From Excoecaria cochinchinensis (Eukaryota; Streptophyta; Magnoliopsida; Malpighiales; Euphorbiaceae), in contig CANTUQ010000073.1 in assembly GCA_947683425.1 (NCBI GenBank), positions 13,745,001 to 13,809,000 of the forward strand: DNA of 64,000 nt, read 5' to 3'. The position numbers and the translations under genes were made by a program. The notes beneath the pieces are model-generated. The model did no database searches. It was not told where the DNA came from and saw nothing but the letters and a program-made list of their open reading frames with translations. Numbering within the stretch: the first letter of the stretch is position 1; each line of letters begins with the position of its first letter. Below are positions 11,543-23,572 of this stretch, in pieces.

Positions 11543-12252
11543 CCATGTTTTGTAAAGGCTTTTCTTTGAGTTTCATTTGCATAGTTTCTCACTCTTGGGA
11601 TTTGTATGATTATACTTTATATTATTTATTCTTGATTGCATAAATGAATATATGAATTACATGTTTGTTCTATGGGATAGTTTATATGAATTGAGTATTG
11701 AGTTTTACTCTATACGTGTCTACCAAGGAGATGTTTTTATACCAATAATAGAGTTAGTATAAGCCTGAATGATCATAGTAGTGGATAAATAAGCATTCTT
11801 ATTAAGGGTTAGAGTATGAGTGCAGCTGCTACATGTTGGCCCCATTTGGGTCTTATAAGTTGGCCCCGTTTGGTTCTATATGATTTGAGACTTCGGTCTT
11901 CCCTTCTACCTTCGAGTATATACATGTCTCTATATGCTTCCGATACTATGTCCTATCAGTATCAATAGTACTCGTATCCACTATTCATTGTGAACTCAGG
12001 CTATCTTATGTCTATGAAAAGGGTTATATGTTATATGTATATGTGGTTAAGCAAGGGAAGGACGTAAAGTATTGATGTTTTCATTATTCATCGATGTTTC
12101 ATTTATTGTATGCTTATAAATATGCATGTGACGAAGATGTTAAGATATGATATTACCGTATCGTCATAGTGAGTGTGCAAGTTTAATGGTTATGTATGAT
12201 ATAACTCATGTAAATTATATGCACTAGTCTTTGTTAATTGGTTTTGTATATG

Positions 12253-12255
<3 letters not shown>

Positions 12256-12299
<44 letters not shown>
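12256..12299. repeat. (TA)n microsatellite
   Basis: Pure alternating TA run of about 44 bp, in the 3' part of the J LTR shortly before the hairpin module. Confidence 0.95.
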
Positions 12300-12302
<3 letters not shown>

Positions 12303-12326
12303 TCTTTTGGCTTTTGTTCCTCCCCA

Positions 12327-12363
12327 CTAAGTGTTATCGCTTAGCACGGGTGCTTTTCGCATG
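12327..12363 (+). other. Conserved hairpin module, element J
   Basis: ctaagtgttatcgcttag folds with one G-T wobble where other copies have G-C. It is followed directly by a weaker second stem beginning cacggg and ending gcatg. Confidence 0.75.
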
Positions 12364-12747
12364 TAGGTGGCAGGTTCATTTCTGGTGTTGGGCATCTGCA
12401 GGTCGGCCACTAGGAGTTCTTTTTGTCTTTTGCTATTAGATTTTGGGTAGTCTTGTATATGTATATGTAAGGGATACTTTGTGATAAAGTATTTGTAATT
12501 TTTGTATATGAACAGTTCAGTATTTGTATTCAGATATATGCTTTTGTAAATGTACAGTTCGGTATATGTATATGTATTGGCTTAAAAGAATATTTTTGTA
12601 ATCATGATCATTATTTTATTATATGGTTAATTAGTTTGATTCCATATTATGTTTATTGCTTCCGCTTTTGCTTTAGTTCGTATTTGTATGTTTGTATTTG
12701 TGTGCATGGTATTCTGATATCCTCACAAGGGGTACTGGGGTGTTACA

Positions 12748-13590
12748 GTTATAGGTCAATCGACAAAGATTACACTTAGGTAATTAATGAAGTAAACATT
12801 GAGAGAATTAGTTAAGTTAAAAAATAGTAATACAGGTAACAATGGGAGAAGTCTAACAATGACTAATGAATAGAAAATAAAGTATTAGCAGTGTAAGGGA
12901 AGTTAAGAAGATAGTATTATAAATTAAAGGTGTTACGATACTAAAGCAAATGTTAAAGAAATTAGTGAAATTAACAAATCATTAGATAACTAGAACTAGA
13001 ATATTAAAGTATTGAAATGGATATAGTTACGAATATAATGTTAACCGAAATAAATAAAAGTTTTAGTAAATTATGAACTAAGACATAAAATAAGTAAAAA
13101 TTTTAAAGAAATAATGTTAATACAGTTTAATTCAAGGGATATACTCGTATATATGTATGTGTGTGTGTTTAGGTTGGAAAGTTTGGGATATGTATCCACC
13201 ACTGGGCATTTTAATGCTCAGTGCACAAAATTATTTATACGCACAGGTTTGGAAGATAGATGATTAGAAGGGGCTGAGATTCCAGTAATGTTCGAGGATA
13301 GTCAAAGATAGCAAGAATGGAATTATAGACATAACATGTATATGATAGTGGTAGATGAAGTTGAGAATATGTAAGATCTGGTTTATCGTATATAATCTAT
13401 TTAAATAAAAAGTCTTAGTGGACCTATGATTGGAATGTTATATTGTTATGGTTGTTGATATATGTATATTATGGATGGAAAAAAAAATTACCGACCTGTT
13501 TAGCTTAGTGTAATTCATAATCTTGGCATTTTGTGTTATTCGAGGTAGTTCGACTCTGTATGTATAGTACTTTGATCTAAGGGTGTTACA
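12748..13590 (+). mobile_element. L-family LTR, 3' part
   Basis: It begins gttataggtcaatcg, which matches L at 48119, and ends aagggtgttaca, like L's caagggtgttaca. It shares L's tccaccactgggcatt hairpin region and its A-, G- and T-rich, C-poor composition. Its 5' part lies left of J, outside the window. No PBS follows; the right flank is gtacg. Confidence 0.75.
13202..13221 (+). other. Hairpin, L-family LTR
   Basis: ctgggcattttaatgctcag: 9-bp stem with one G-T pair. It is identical to the copy in L at 49037-49056 and lies 369 bp before the LTR end. Confidence 0.7.
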
Positions 13591-13959
13591 GTACGTACGT
13601 TAGGAATTATAACGATTACCATGAATGTTAGGAGCATGCTTAAAATGAGTTGCTTGATAAAAATCTGGGTAAAATTTTTCTTTTCCTTTTTATTTATCAT
13701 TCCATAGCACCATTAACCAATTCCATGTACTTACTTCACTTTATTCTACAACACTTTTCCTATATGACAATGACATAATTATTTAAATTACTATTTCTTT
13801 AGCTAAAATTTCGATGCTATAATAGCTATAATTTTAACCTACCCAACCTGCAAATTCAAGCAAAATCTCAGCCCACATAGGACACATCAACAAATATGTC
13901 ATTAATCATCCACAATCATAGTCCATTATGCAATCCAGCACACATATCTACCATCCATC

Positions 13960-13962
<3 letters not shown>

Positions 13963-14036
<74 letters not shown>
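13963..14036. repeat. (AT)n microsatellite
   Basis: A run of about 70 bp of alternating AT inside M. Open frames of repeated Ile-Tyr on both strands here are an effect of the repeat. Confidence 0.95.
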
Positions 14037-14038
<2 letters not shown>

Positions 14039-14335
14039 TATACATGCCATAACATAATTCCAAAAGTCCATATAAATACATATACATATTTCCAATATAA
14101 TATACAAAATATTTCTTGATTAAATCTTCCACCAATCTGCTCCCAAAAATGAGGTATGCTTGCACCTTCCAAAACTCTGATCAGTACCTATAAAAAGTCA
14201 ATAAAAACTACATATTAAGCATTAAATATGCTCAGTAGTCGTTACAAATCCAAAAATTTTCAATATCCTAAATCATACACACACATGCATATTTTATATA
14301 TATTAAGCCATTAAATTTATTATTCGTCATTTATC

Positions 14336-14336
<1 letters not shown>

Positions 14337-14392
<56 letters not shown>

Positions 14393-14425
14393 TCCTTATT
14401 CCATAATTTAATTAGTTAATAATCC

Positions 14426-14470
<45 letters not shown>

Positions 14471-14510
14471 TCCTTATTCCATAATTTAATTAGTTAATAA
14501 TCCATAAATG
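14337..14510. repeat. AT microsatellites with a 78-bp duplication
   Basis: Two (AT)n runs (14337-14388 and 14427-14465) are each followed by the same 40-bp block starting ttaattccttattcc, at 14388 and 14466. The block plus its microsatellite has been duplicated in tandem, probably by slippage through the AT run. Confidence 0.85.
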
Positions 14511-16225
14511 ATTAATTCATTTTATATTCTAGCTTAATTCATTATTAACATTATCTATTCATTTAATTATCCATTATCCACTTAATTACACAATTAATTT
14601 TCATGTCACTATTTAATTACCAACCCTTAAATTAACATTATCATCAATTTACAATTTAGTCCCTACACGTATACTAATTTCAAATTTTGTCCTTCTTTTC
14701 CATTTATTTACAATAATGCCTCTAGTAACTTTATTTCTATATCTAATTTATTATTTGACTTACAAATTACCATTAGTCCTTAAAATATTATTTTTATGGC
14801 ATTTTTACATTTTAGTCCTTATTTAATTATCATTTTACTTATTTTACCAATTTACTATATATTATTTCCCATTTACCCTTTTAAATCCATTTTATCATAT
14901 TGCCCCTAGTATCAATCCGATAGAAATTTTCGAACCAAAAACATAGGACGTGGACCACACAGATCCACTATATTATAGAGTGACCCTGAAGGACCACCCA
15001 AACACTTTCATTGCAATTCATTGTACACTTTAACACTTTATCACTATGGTAGACGATCATTGGCCTACCTAAATGAGTTACCATGACTCGTACCGTGGTA
15101 TAAGCTTCCTATGACTAGCCAACTATATCCTGAACTAGATTATCCACCAGACTATAACTAAGGGCATGAACATTATCCACTCAATTTCATTTTCATTTAT
15201 TACTCAATTTTAACACCAATTATGCCACCAATTCACTTTATCATATCATATTTCATAGTTTGCATTACGAACATAATGTAAATACAAACTAAAATATATT
15301 CAAATAAATTACAATAATTCCAAATAAATTAGCATACACTGAATTTTCCTTCTAGGATTATTTTATGCCATTACACTTAATAAATTATGAAACTATATAC
15401 CATTATTCTTAAGAATTTCATTTGGCCAAGTTACTTTTTCACCCTTAAAAATTATATTTCATTCTTTTCCTCATTAGGTTAGCTAGATTACATGTAATTT
15501 ATCATGAATATTCCATTAAATAGCATTCATCATTAAAGTATACCATTATATACTTAAAGTATGCATTCGGCCAAACTAAATTTTCCCATGACAAAGTTTT
15601 TCTTTTCATTTTAATCACTCTAATATTCATTTTTAACCTCCTTAAACATATTTATAAGGTTTGTTTCAATTTCGCATGCATATTTTACACACTTCACACA
15701 CAAACATAACCTAAATTCATACATATTCAATGGAAATAGTTGGATTTTGTAACCACTAACCTCAATCACTTGCTCTAGCCCTCCTATACTTCTTTCTCCT
15801 TGCCTTTTCCCTTGGAGGTGCCTTCCTCTTTCTTGTTTTCTACATATGGTTGAATATACCATCCAAAGAAACTACTATTATTTTGCTTTCTTTATTCAAT
15901 ATAATCACATAAATACACTCTACATACTCTAATTTACCCATTTGAACCCTTAGATAAATTTAAAAACATCAATTCCTCTTACCTAACTTGTGCCCTAACT
16001 TAAAATCCTTGATTTTTCCCACTTCTATTCCTTTAATTGAAGATTATAGGCCACAATCTACTAATAAAGAGGCTGAAATATAATAGGAGAGCTTGGATTT
16101 AGGGAAATTAATGGAGAAAATTGAAAAAATTGGATAGAGAAGACAAAGGGAACAATTTGGCCACAAAGAGAAGAGAGGAGAGATGGAGAAAATGGTGGAG
16201 CATTCTACTGAGATATGATATTTTA

Positions 16226-16240
16226 GGCTATTTATAATGG
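16226..16240 (-). promoter_or_regulatory. Candidate TATA box, element M
   Basis: ccattataaatagcc on the minus strand, followed downstream by purine-poor then purine-rich leader-like sequence (minus-strand view of 16060-16210). Promoter role is inferred. Confidence 0.45.
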
Positions 16241-17460
16241 AACAAATGGGCTGGGCTTAGTTAGATCAAGTTGGCCTAACCACTTTTAAGCCCATTTTGC
16301 AATTAAAAATGATTTTTTCCATTTTCCAAGCTCAATTTCTCTTAAAACCAATTCCATAATTTATGAAATATATTAAATAGCCCACACATAAATTTTTAGC
16401 TCAATTGAATACCATTTCCCTGTCCAATAATTATTTACCTGTTCAATAATTATTTACCTGTCCGATAGCTATAACACCTCTTGGCCGTACATAGTATACT
16501 ACCACGACAGGCGAGGATGCTAAACAACAATTTCGAACTAAAGTACGCTTGTCTTAGAGACATACATCAAAACGATAATATAAAAAAAAAAGAATTGATA
16601 AAAACACTTTCATTCCAAAACGCTTAACAAAATTTGCAATTTTCCTATTACATATACATAACTTATAATTAATCATAACCAAAGTACTTGAATCTAGCCA
16701 AAATACAGCATATCACTTCACTAACTATCTTAACATTTATCTTAAGCTGATATACAAATATAGACATATATCAGAATTATAATCCATGCATAAACTTGCA
16801 TACACATGTACATTTCTAAGCATATATCAATTTAAATGATTTGGTTCGGACTTGGAATGAATATCCCAAACTTCCTACATATCCCAAGAGTTGGGAATTA
16901 GAACTACGTAGTTCTACATATTCTAATATACTGTGTAAAGATATAATACACATATAATCAGATAAAAGATTAGATACAAATCAGCTACAGGTCAGGTGAC
17001 AGATCAGATATCGATCAGGTAACATATTAGATGCAAATCAAGTAACAGATTAGGTATAGATCATATAACACATCAGATACAAATCAGGTACAAATCAAAT
17101 AACAAATTAGGTACATATCAGATATAGATTAGATAACAGATTAGATACAGATCATAGTGGTTATTAATGCAATCACAAGCGTATGATATGCAATTGAATC
17201 AAAGAACCATAATAGATATATATGAAATACAACATCATAATATATTAATAATCAAATACATATACATTTATAATCACATGTTTATATGTCCAAATTACTC
17301 ATTTATTACTTATCAAATGCCTGCATTTACAAGGTGGTGGATAACGGGTAAAAACACATTGGTACCCGAAGGTACATTCATATCTGAATAAAAGTGGATC
17401 TAGTATGATCCAAAAACACATAACCGCAAACGAGATTCCGTCTTGATCCACAAAAGGCAA

Positions 17461-17977
17461 GGGTTGATTTCACTTACGGTCACTCAACTTATCACTTATC
17501 GCGCAAAAGTAACCGACTTTTTTTTTCTTACTTAAATGTCACTGAACTTTTAACATTTTTTCATAAAAGTCATTTTAACCGGAATCCGGCGAGGACCGCC
17601 GAATTGATGACATGGCATGCCATATCAGACACTACATGTCGTTTAACAATATCTACAACAAATGCTACATCTAAATTAATTTCACTCACGGTCACTAAAC
17701 TTATCATTTATCGCGCAAAAATAACCAATTTTCTTTTTTTCCAACTTAAATGTTACTGAACTTCTAACATTTTACAAAAAAGTCATATATTTACTATTTG
17801 TTGCCATGTGTCATATGTCATGTCATCAATCCGGTAAGGGTTCTTGCCGAATTCCGGTCAACATGACTTTTTTGCAAAAATGTTAGAAGTTCAGTGAAAT
17901 TTAAGTAAGAAAAAAAAAAGTCGGTTACTTTTGTGCGATAAGTGATAAGTTGAGTGACCATGAGTGAAATTGACCCC
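17461..17977. mobile_element. MULE-type MITE with 9-bp target duplication
   Basis: A 517-bp non-autonomous DNA element with long terminal inverted repeats of roughly 130-155 bp. The left end reads gggttgatttcac and the right end, reversed, ggggtcaatttcac. Both arms share ggtcactcaacttatcac and acaaaagtaaccgac-like words. It is flanked by aaaaggcaa at 17452-17460 and 17978-17986. Long TIRs and a 9-bp duplication are typical of Mutator-like elements. A third, direct copy of the arm lies inside at about 17675-17790. No transposase is present. Confidence 0.9.
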
Positions 17978-18740
17978 AAAAGGCAACCAAGACACATAGG
18001 CTGCAACACTAAGAGGTCCCTATAGGCATGCCTATCTATCCATGACTCATTTAATGCAGGCTAAACTCATAATTTACTTTTCTTTCTTTATACTAGCCAG
18101 AAATATACACACCATATTTATACATATATACTATGATCATGTAATGATCATAGCACTTTAAACTCATCACATATAATGACTATTTAGTCATCTCATTATT
18201 CAGTAATCAAATTGAGAATACTTTTGTATTCTTAAATAAAAGATTCATTCACTTTATTGGTTCATGTGCTCACACAATCATGATAATTACTTCAATATAT
18301 CCTTCATAAGGTTTCATGCACTTCCATATGACAACATATTACTTATTCATCATGCATCATCTAATAATGTTAGGCAAATGCTTCAATCACACATTCATTA
18401 AACATATTCATACTTAACCTTACTTTTCGCATAACAAACACATTAGGTATCTTCTTTGGATAACATTATCAAAATCAATTTAACGTTTACATTTACACAT
18501 CTCATTCGTTTCAATCCCTAATATATACATCATGCTTACTCTGAAATGCCTTACACATATCGTCATTACTTCATTAATTTGCTATTAATCTTAATCCCAT
18601 TCATGTATATGTTCCAAGTGATAAATATTCATATATTCATTTGATAGTCCTAAACATGTATTGGATAAGTCACGAAAAGTTTCGGTGCAATACGGGTTCA
18701 ATTTAGAAATAAGGACACATAAAATAGTCAAAACAGGGGG

Positions 18741-18845
18741 GTCACGGTGTCAAGGATTTGGTTGTGACCATGAGATCCAAAAATAGGCAATTCTGCCTTC
18801 TCTTGGCATTGGTCACGATGGCAAGGTTTTGGTTGTCACCATGAG
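18741..18845. repeat. Two inverted-repeat motifs, element N
   Basis: Two units of the form gtcacggtgtcaa ... ttggttgtgaccatgag, at 18741-18773 and 18811-18845. They resemble the units in F (57201-57550) in sequence and spacing (70 bp), although N and F are different LTR families. Confidence 0.75.
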
Positions 18846-19575
18846 GTTCCAAAATTTTGCCTTCCAGAAGCAGAATCTCAGGACTGCTTCACTACTCTAT
18901 TTTGCACAGTCTAGACCAACATATAAACCTCAGTTTTAGGCAAAACTCCCTTCTTAACAATTATTTCCTAGGATATTAAGTTTCATATGGAACAAATTTC
19001 AGGTCATTTCGACATCTACAACGTTAGATATGATCTAAATAAACTATACTGCCCTAATGAACCTGCCAAAATAGAGACACCTCGGTTTTGGCCACTTTTA
19101 AGGGTCTTAAAGCAAGAATTTGCTCATGGACATTTCTAGGACTTTTGTAGGTATGGAAGTTCTGAAGGCACTAGAATTAGTTAATTTGGAGTTCGCAAAC
19201 TCCACTTATGACCAAAACACCACATGAAGGTCTGGCAAAATTTGAGCAGAGTTTCATCTAGAAACTCAAGTTCCCCAAACTCAAGCAAATCCACACAACC
19301 AATCAACTCAAGCAATCCAATTCAACAAATATATATCACAAACAGAAACTCAGCAATATATATACATCAAAACATATAAATTTTTCCCAAACCTTATTCT
19401 TTTCTCCTCCTCATTCACTTTGATTTCTATTCAATCCATTTTTCCTAGCTACTCCACCTTGGCTTGATCTTCTTCCATCTTTCTTGTATCAATTAGTAGA
19501 CAAAAAAAAAAGAGATAAGAAGAAGAAGATTGATGGATTTTTCAGCCAAAAACCTTGTTCCTTATCTCACTCTTT

Positions 19576-19587
19576 CCCTTTTATATA
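19576..19587 (-). promoter_or_regulatory. Candidate TATA box, element N
   Basis: tatataaaaggg on the minus strand, about 900 bp inside the LTR. It is the best TATA match among the LTRs here. A leader containing agaagaagaag-type purine sequence follows. Confidence 0.6.
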
Positions 19588-20269
19588 CTCATACATACCT
19601 AGCCCAAAATAAGACACACCTCAAGCCCTTATTGGTTAGTTGAAGATATTTATGAAAATATCCATTTGATCCGTATTTCTTTCTTCAATTAAACATTTGT
19701 ACCCTCTTAACTCCCATTTCATACATTGGCCCACAATATAATTTTTTTTATACACGAATACCATACTTCAAAAATCAACAATGGTCGTTCTTGCCGAAAC
19801 TTTTACGTTAATGCTGAATTCGTCCTTTCGGCACACTCGGCATCAAAACATACATAAATTTGGCATAACATAAATCCATTCTGAAAAATTAACCCACATG
19901 GTAACTTATTTCATTCAATTAGGTCCACAAATGCAAAATGACCAAAATAACCCTGGCCTTTTTATTTAATACCAATCATGTCCTTTATTACACTTAACCA
20001 TTCCAAATATCCAATTATGCACTTTCGGTCACCACTATGCCCTAGGCATGTACAAAACCATCTAGGGTACATTTTTGGTCCTTACAATAGCCGAAACTTC
20101 AGTTTCACTATAAAATTAATTTTTAATTACTATAAGATTTTACTCAGTAATACGAGCGTGTCCATATTTTTAGATTATTTTTTTGAGATCCGTAGCATAA
20201 GTTATGGTCCGGTCAAACTTAGGTCAACTCGAGCTAGTTTTTGCCCATGGACGACCATCTATGCATCCA

Positions 20270-20320
20270 TTGACAGACGGCTGTCCCTCATGACAGATGG
20301 CCGTCCGTCAACGACGGATG
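20270..20320. repeat. Short palindrome cluster near the 5' end of N
   Basis: Overlapping inverted words tgacagacggctgtc, tgacagatggccgtc and cgtcaacgacgg lie about 170-220 bp inside the LTR, upstream of its TATA box. Confidence 0.6.
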
Positions 20321-20486
20321 CCCAAATTGACTTTTTGACCCTTTTTCGCACTTTTCGGGCCCATTTGACCTCCGATTGACCTCAAATTTCACCCTAGGAC
20401 TCGCCATGACCAATATTTTATGATGATCAAAAAAATATTTTTCACCAACGAGTGTATTTTTCACCCCGGTTATTTAGGCCATTACA

Positions 20487-20755
20487 CTATTCATAAGACG
20501 CAAATGGTGAAATGTATTGGATATGGAAAATAAACATTTGTAATGCCATGCCTTGTGATGATAGAGATGATGAAAACAACACGTACTACGGGTATACAAT
20601 GCTCATGTACATGACTATGAATTTGAGTTTGAATTTGAAATCTGATTTTGATGTGTGTGCATATACGTACATTAAGGAATTTAAAATAAAGGCAATTTCT
20701 TTATTGTCCTTAATAAAGCGGTTGAAAACAGAGGTTCGGGATATAGTTAGCTAGC
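20487..20755. other. Fragment of older host repeat between N and B
   Basis: A 269-bp piece between the right end of N and the left end of B. It ends with the B target duplication ctagc (20751-20755) and continues after B at 43700. A short open frame of about 80 codons has no recognisable motif. I see no gene here. Confidence 0.6.
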
Positions 20756-21122
20756 TGTAGACGCCGGGTCCCGAGACAGCTTAGATCAAGATTACCTAAT
20801 GATGAAATTAATTGTGCATAGGCAATAATAAAAGTTGGAAGTGATGATTTTCTTGTCAAATTGATTTATTAAAAATAAATAAAAATGTATTTTAAAAATT
20901 ATTTTAAAAAATTATTTTAAGAAAAAAATTGAGTTTTTAAATTATAGTGTTTTAGTGTTTTTACTCATTTTTTTATAGAATTTAATTTTAAAATCTTTTG
21001 TCTTCTAAACCTTTAAAATTCTTCAGTTTTTTGTGATTATGGGAATTAAATTGATTTAATTTAATTCAACAAAAATCTAATTTTTTAGCGGCTATAAAAT
21101 GATTTATTTTTAAGAGAATTGT

Positions 21123-21147
21123 GGGGGGGGGGGGGGGGGGGGGGGGG
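21123..21147 (+). repeat. Poly-G run in B 5' LTR
   Basis: 25 consecutive G, preceded by gt and followed by cgcgattttt. The 3' LTR has 17 G at the matching place (32549-32565). Confidence 0.95.
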
Positions 21148-21440
21148 CGCGATTTTTCTTAAGAAAAATTTATTTTCTCTCTTCTTCTTCTTCTTCTTTT
21201 TTTTTTCTTCTTCTTCAAGAACAAGTTCCTCAAGTATTTTTAATTTTTTTTAAGTTAATTCTTGAGACAAGGAGAACAATTGTTTGTTCTTGTGAATTTT
21301 CTTACTTTTTTTTACAATTTTTTATTTGAGACAAATAAATTAATTATTTGTTCTTGGGATAAAATTTTGTTATATATTTTATTTTTCTAAATCAAGATAA
21401 GGAAATTGATCATCTATCTTCATTCATCAAATTAAAATTT

Positions 21441-22368
21441 GAGGGTAAATATTCTAAACTCAATTTTTAATTTAATTTTTATTATAATTTTTTTTATTTA
21501 TAATTAATTAGCAACCATGTAAATTTTTTATCTATTATTTTATTTTGTTTATGTTCATGTGATTTAGCCATAGATTTAATATTTTAGCACATTTTATTTT
21601 ATTCTTGTATATTTATTTGATTATTCATCTTTTGTTGTTATTTTTATTTTTATTATTATTATTATCATTACTTTTGTTCATATGTTATTATCATTATTAT
21701 TAGTATTATTATTTAACATACTTTAACATGTTTTATTTTTGCTTGTTTGATTGTTCATTTTCCCTATTGTTGATTGTTCATCTTTTTTATTGTTATTGTT
21801 TATTATTATTATTGTTATTGTTAATATCATGATTACTTTTGTTTTATTATTATCATTATTGTAATTATTATCATCATTAGTATTATTATTATCATTATTA
21901 ATTTGAGAGTAAATATTTTAGACTCAATTTTTAATTTAATTTTTATTATAATTTTTTTATTTATAATTAATTAGCAACCATGGAAATTTTTGATCTATTA
22001 TTTTATTTTGTTTATGTTCATGTGATTTAGCCATAGATTTAATATTTTAGCACATTTTATTTTATTCTTGTATATTTATTTGATTATTTATCTTTTGTTG
22101 TTATTTTTATTTTTGTTATTATTATTATCATTACTTTTGTTCATATGTTATTATTATTATTAGTAGTATTATTATTTAACATACTTTAACATGTTTTATT
22201 TTTGTTTGTTTGATTGTTCATTTTCCTTATTGTTGATTGTTCATCTTTTTTATTGTTATTGTTTATTATTATTATTGTTATTGTTAATATCATGATTACT
22301 TTTGTTTTATTATTATCATTATTGTAATTATTATCATCATTAGTATTATTATTATCATTATTATATAT
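21441..22368 (+). repeat. 464-bp tandem duplication in B 5' LTR
   Basis: Copies start at 21441 (gagggtaaatattctaaac) and 21905 (gagagtaaatattttagac) and stay alike throughout, including aattagcaaccatg and catgtgatttagccatag. The 3' LTR has a single copy, so the duplication arose after insertion or in the donor's other LTR. It ends in attattatc repeats that may have aided slippage. Confidence 0.9.
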
Positions 22369-23392
22369 TATTACTACTATCATTACTATTATTATTTTTA
22401 TTTTTGTTAGTATTATTTATTATTGTTATTATTATTATTATTATTTATATTTTTATGCATGTTGAATTATTCATATGTTAAGTTACTTATTTTTATTATT
22501 TCATTTAATTGATTTGTCATACACGATACATGTTATTTTATTTATTCTTCCATTTTTACATGTTATATGTTTAAATTCATTTTCTATTACTAACATCATT
22601 TTTATTTATGTTTTTATTTCAATACTTATTTTCATGTGTGAGTTTTTTCAATGGCAAGTGGGAGCCCATGGAGGTTTGAAGATAATATTTTGGTGAAGGC
22701 ACCATTTTGGTGGAATTTATCTTTTTAGCATTTTTAGTATTATTATTATTTTGCTTTCATTTGTTTTTATTATGTAATTTGTAATAAGTCTATTTATTTT
22801 TTATGCACGTTAATCAAAAAAATCACATAAAAAGTTTTATATTAATAAATTGGGATTTTCTAATAAAATGGGACCAATATCCTAATTTCAACCAATAAAA
22901 AATTACTTTAAAAAGAAAAGTTAATTTTCTTAAAATGGAATCACTCATCCCAATTTTTCCCAAGTATACCAAAAACAAATTTTCAATTTTCTAAAGTGAA
23001 TAGGAAGGAAACAATGTTCCTATTCTAAATAATATCCCGATTTATGAATGTTTATTTTATTCATTTGGTTTATTTATTTATTTATGTTTTGCTTGATTTT
23101 ATTTGAGGGATTGTATTTTTTGTCCCAAATTTTAACACCTTTTTTTTTATTTTTGGGGATTGTATTTTGTCCCACTTTTTATCTTTCTTTAAATTGCTTT
23201 CTTTATTGCTTTCTCTTGTGCTTGATTGGCACTTTATTTTTTTATACATGACCGTGTGAGAAAAGAGATAGAAATTTAAAATTAAAAACCAATTTATAAT
23301 TAACCAAGGCATTAATAAGAGTAAAGTTTCGAATCTTTCTCTGGTTTAGATCCCCGAGGTTATATGAACTTTTTTAATTTCTTATAAATTGA

Positions 23393-23404
23393 GTGGCAAC
23401 TCTA
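23393..23404 (+). other. PBS-like site inside B 5' LTR (degraded)
   Basis: gtggcaactcta, matching gtggcgactcca at 10 of 12 bases. The counterpart in the 3' LTR (43516) is exact. Confidence 0.55.
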
Positions 23405-23555
23405 AACTACCTCAAAGGTGTCTAAAGGATTCATGGGATTAGATGATCTTTTCAATGTTCTATTGGAAGGAGGTGTCCAAAATATCTCATGATTACCTAA
23501 GATCAAAAGACACAAACCCCCTCTCGGGAACCGGTTGGGTCCGCGTGCATCACAG

Positions 23556-23572
23556 TAGCGACTCCACTGGGG
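23556..23572 (+). other. Primer-binding site of element B
   Basis: tagcgactccactgggg, one base after the LTR end. It is the same PBS as in element I with one change at its second base (g to a). Confidence 0.85.

Larger units (their letters stand above)
10913..12747 (+). mobile_element. Element J, LTR (3' part)
   Basis: The 3' 1835 bp of a plus-strand LTR ending ctggggtgttaca. It carries the palindrome cluster 11281-11542 and the two-hairpin module at 12327-12363, like K and A. The LTR 5' part is left of elements H and I, outside the window. No PBS follows the end, so this is a 3' LTR or a solo LTR. The right flank is gttat; the copy of this target in L reads agttatagg, which supports insertion into an L-family LTR. 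Confidence 0.8.
13591..16469 (-). mobile_element. Element M, L-like LTR remnant (borders unresolved)
   Basis: Read on the minus strand, 15050-15180 matches L near 45950-46080 (words such as aggatat, ggctag, acgagtcatgg, accaatgatcg), so this is an old relative of L in the opposite direction. It is AT-rich with many short gtccctt and tttaccc words, the complement of L's A- and G-rich tract. A TATA-like site lies near 16233. I could not find a clean terminal TG or CA, and no PBS or coding remnant is seen. Confidence 0.6.
16470..20486 (-). mobile_element. Element N, L-family LTR (probably solo)
   Basis: On the minus strand it starts tgtaatggcctaaataaccgg at 20486, close to L's tgtaatggcccaaatacc, and ends ccaagaggtgttata at 16470, where tgttaca would be expected. 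Length is 4017 bp including a MULE-type MITE. It has a good TATA box (19576-19587) and two inverted-repeat clusters. No PBS or coding sequence adjoins it. The flanks share only ctat on both sides, so the target duplication is not proven and the 3' end may be damaged. Confidence 0.65.
20756..23554 (+). mobile_element. Element B, 5' LTR
   Basis: A 2799-bp LTR starting tgtagacgccgggtcccg and ending gcgtgcatcaca, one base before the PBS. It contains a run of 25 G (21123-21147), a ctt-rich tract, a 464-bp tandem duplication, TTA-type trinucleotide tracts and a cytosine-poor 3' half. The GC-rich block present in the 3' LTR (32235-32365) is missing; the junction is at a short gtgttttta-like repeat. 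Confidence 0.9.

Noticed and set aside
16470..20486. Proven target duplication for element N
   Set aside because: Flanks share only ctat and the left end reads tataacacc, not tgtaacacc; I treat the border as probable, not proven.
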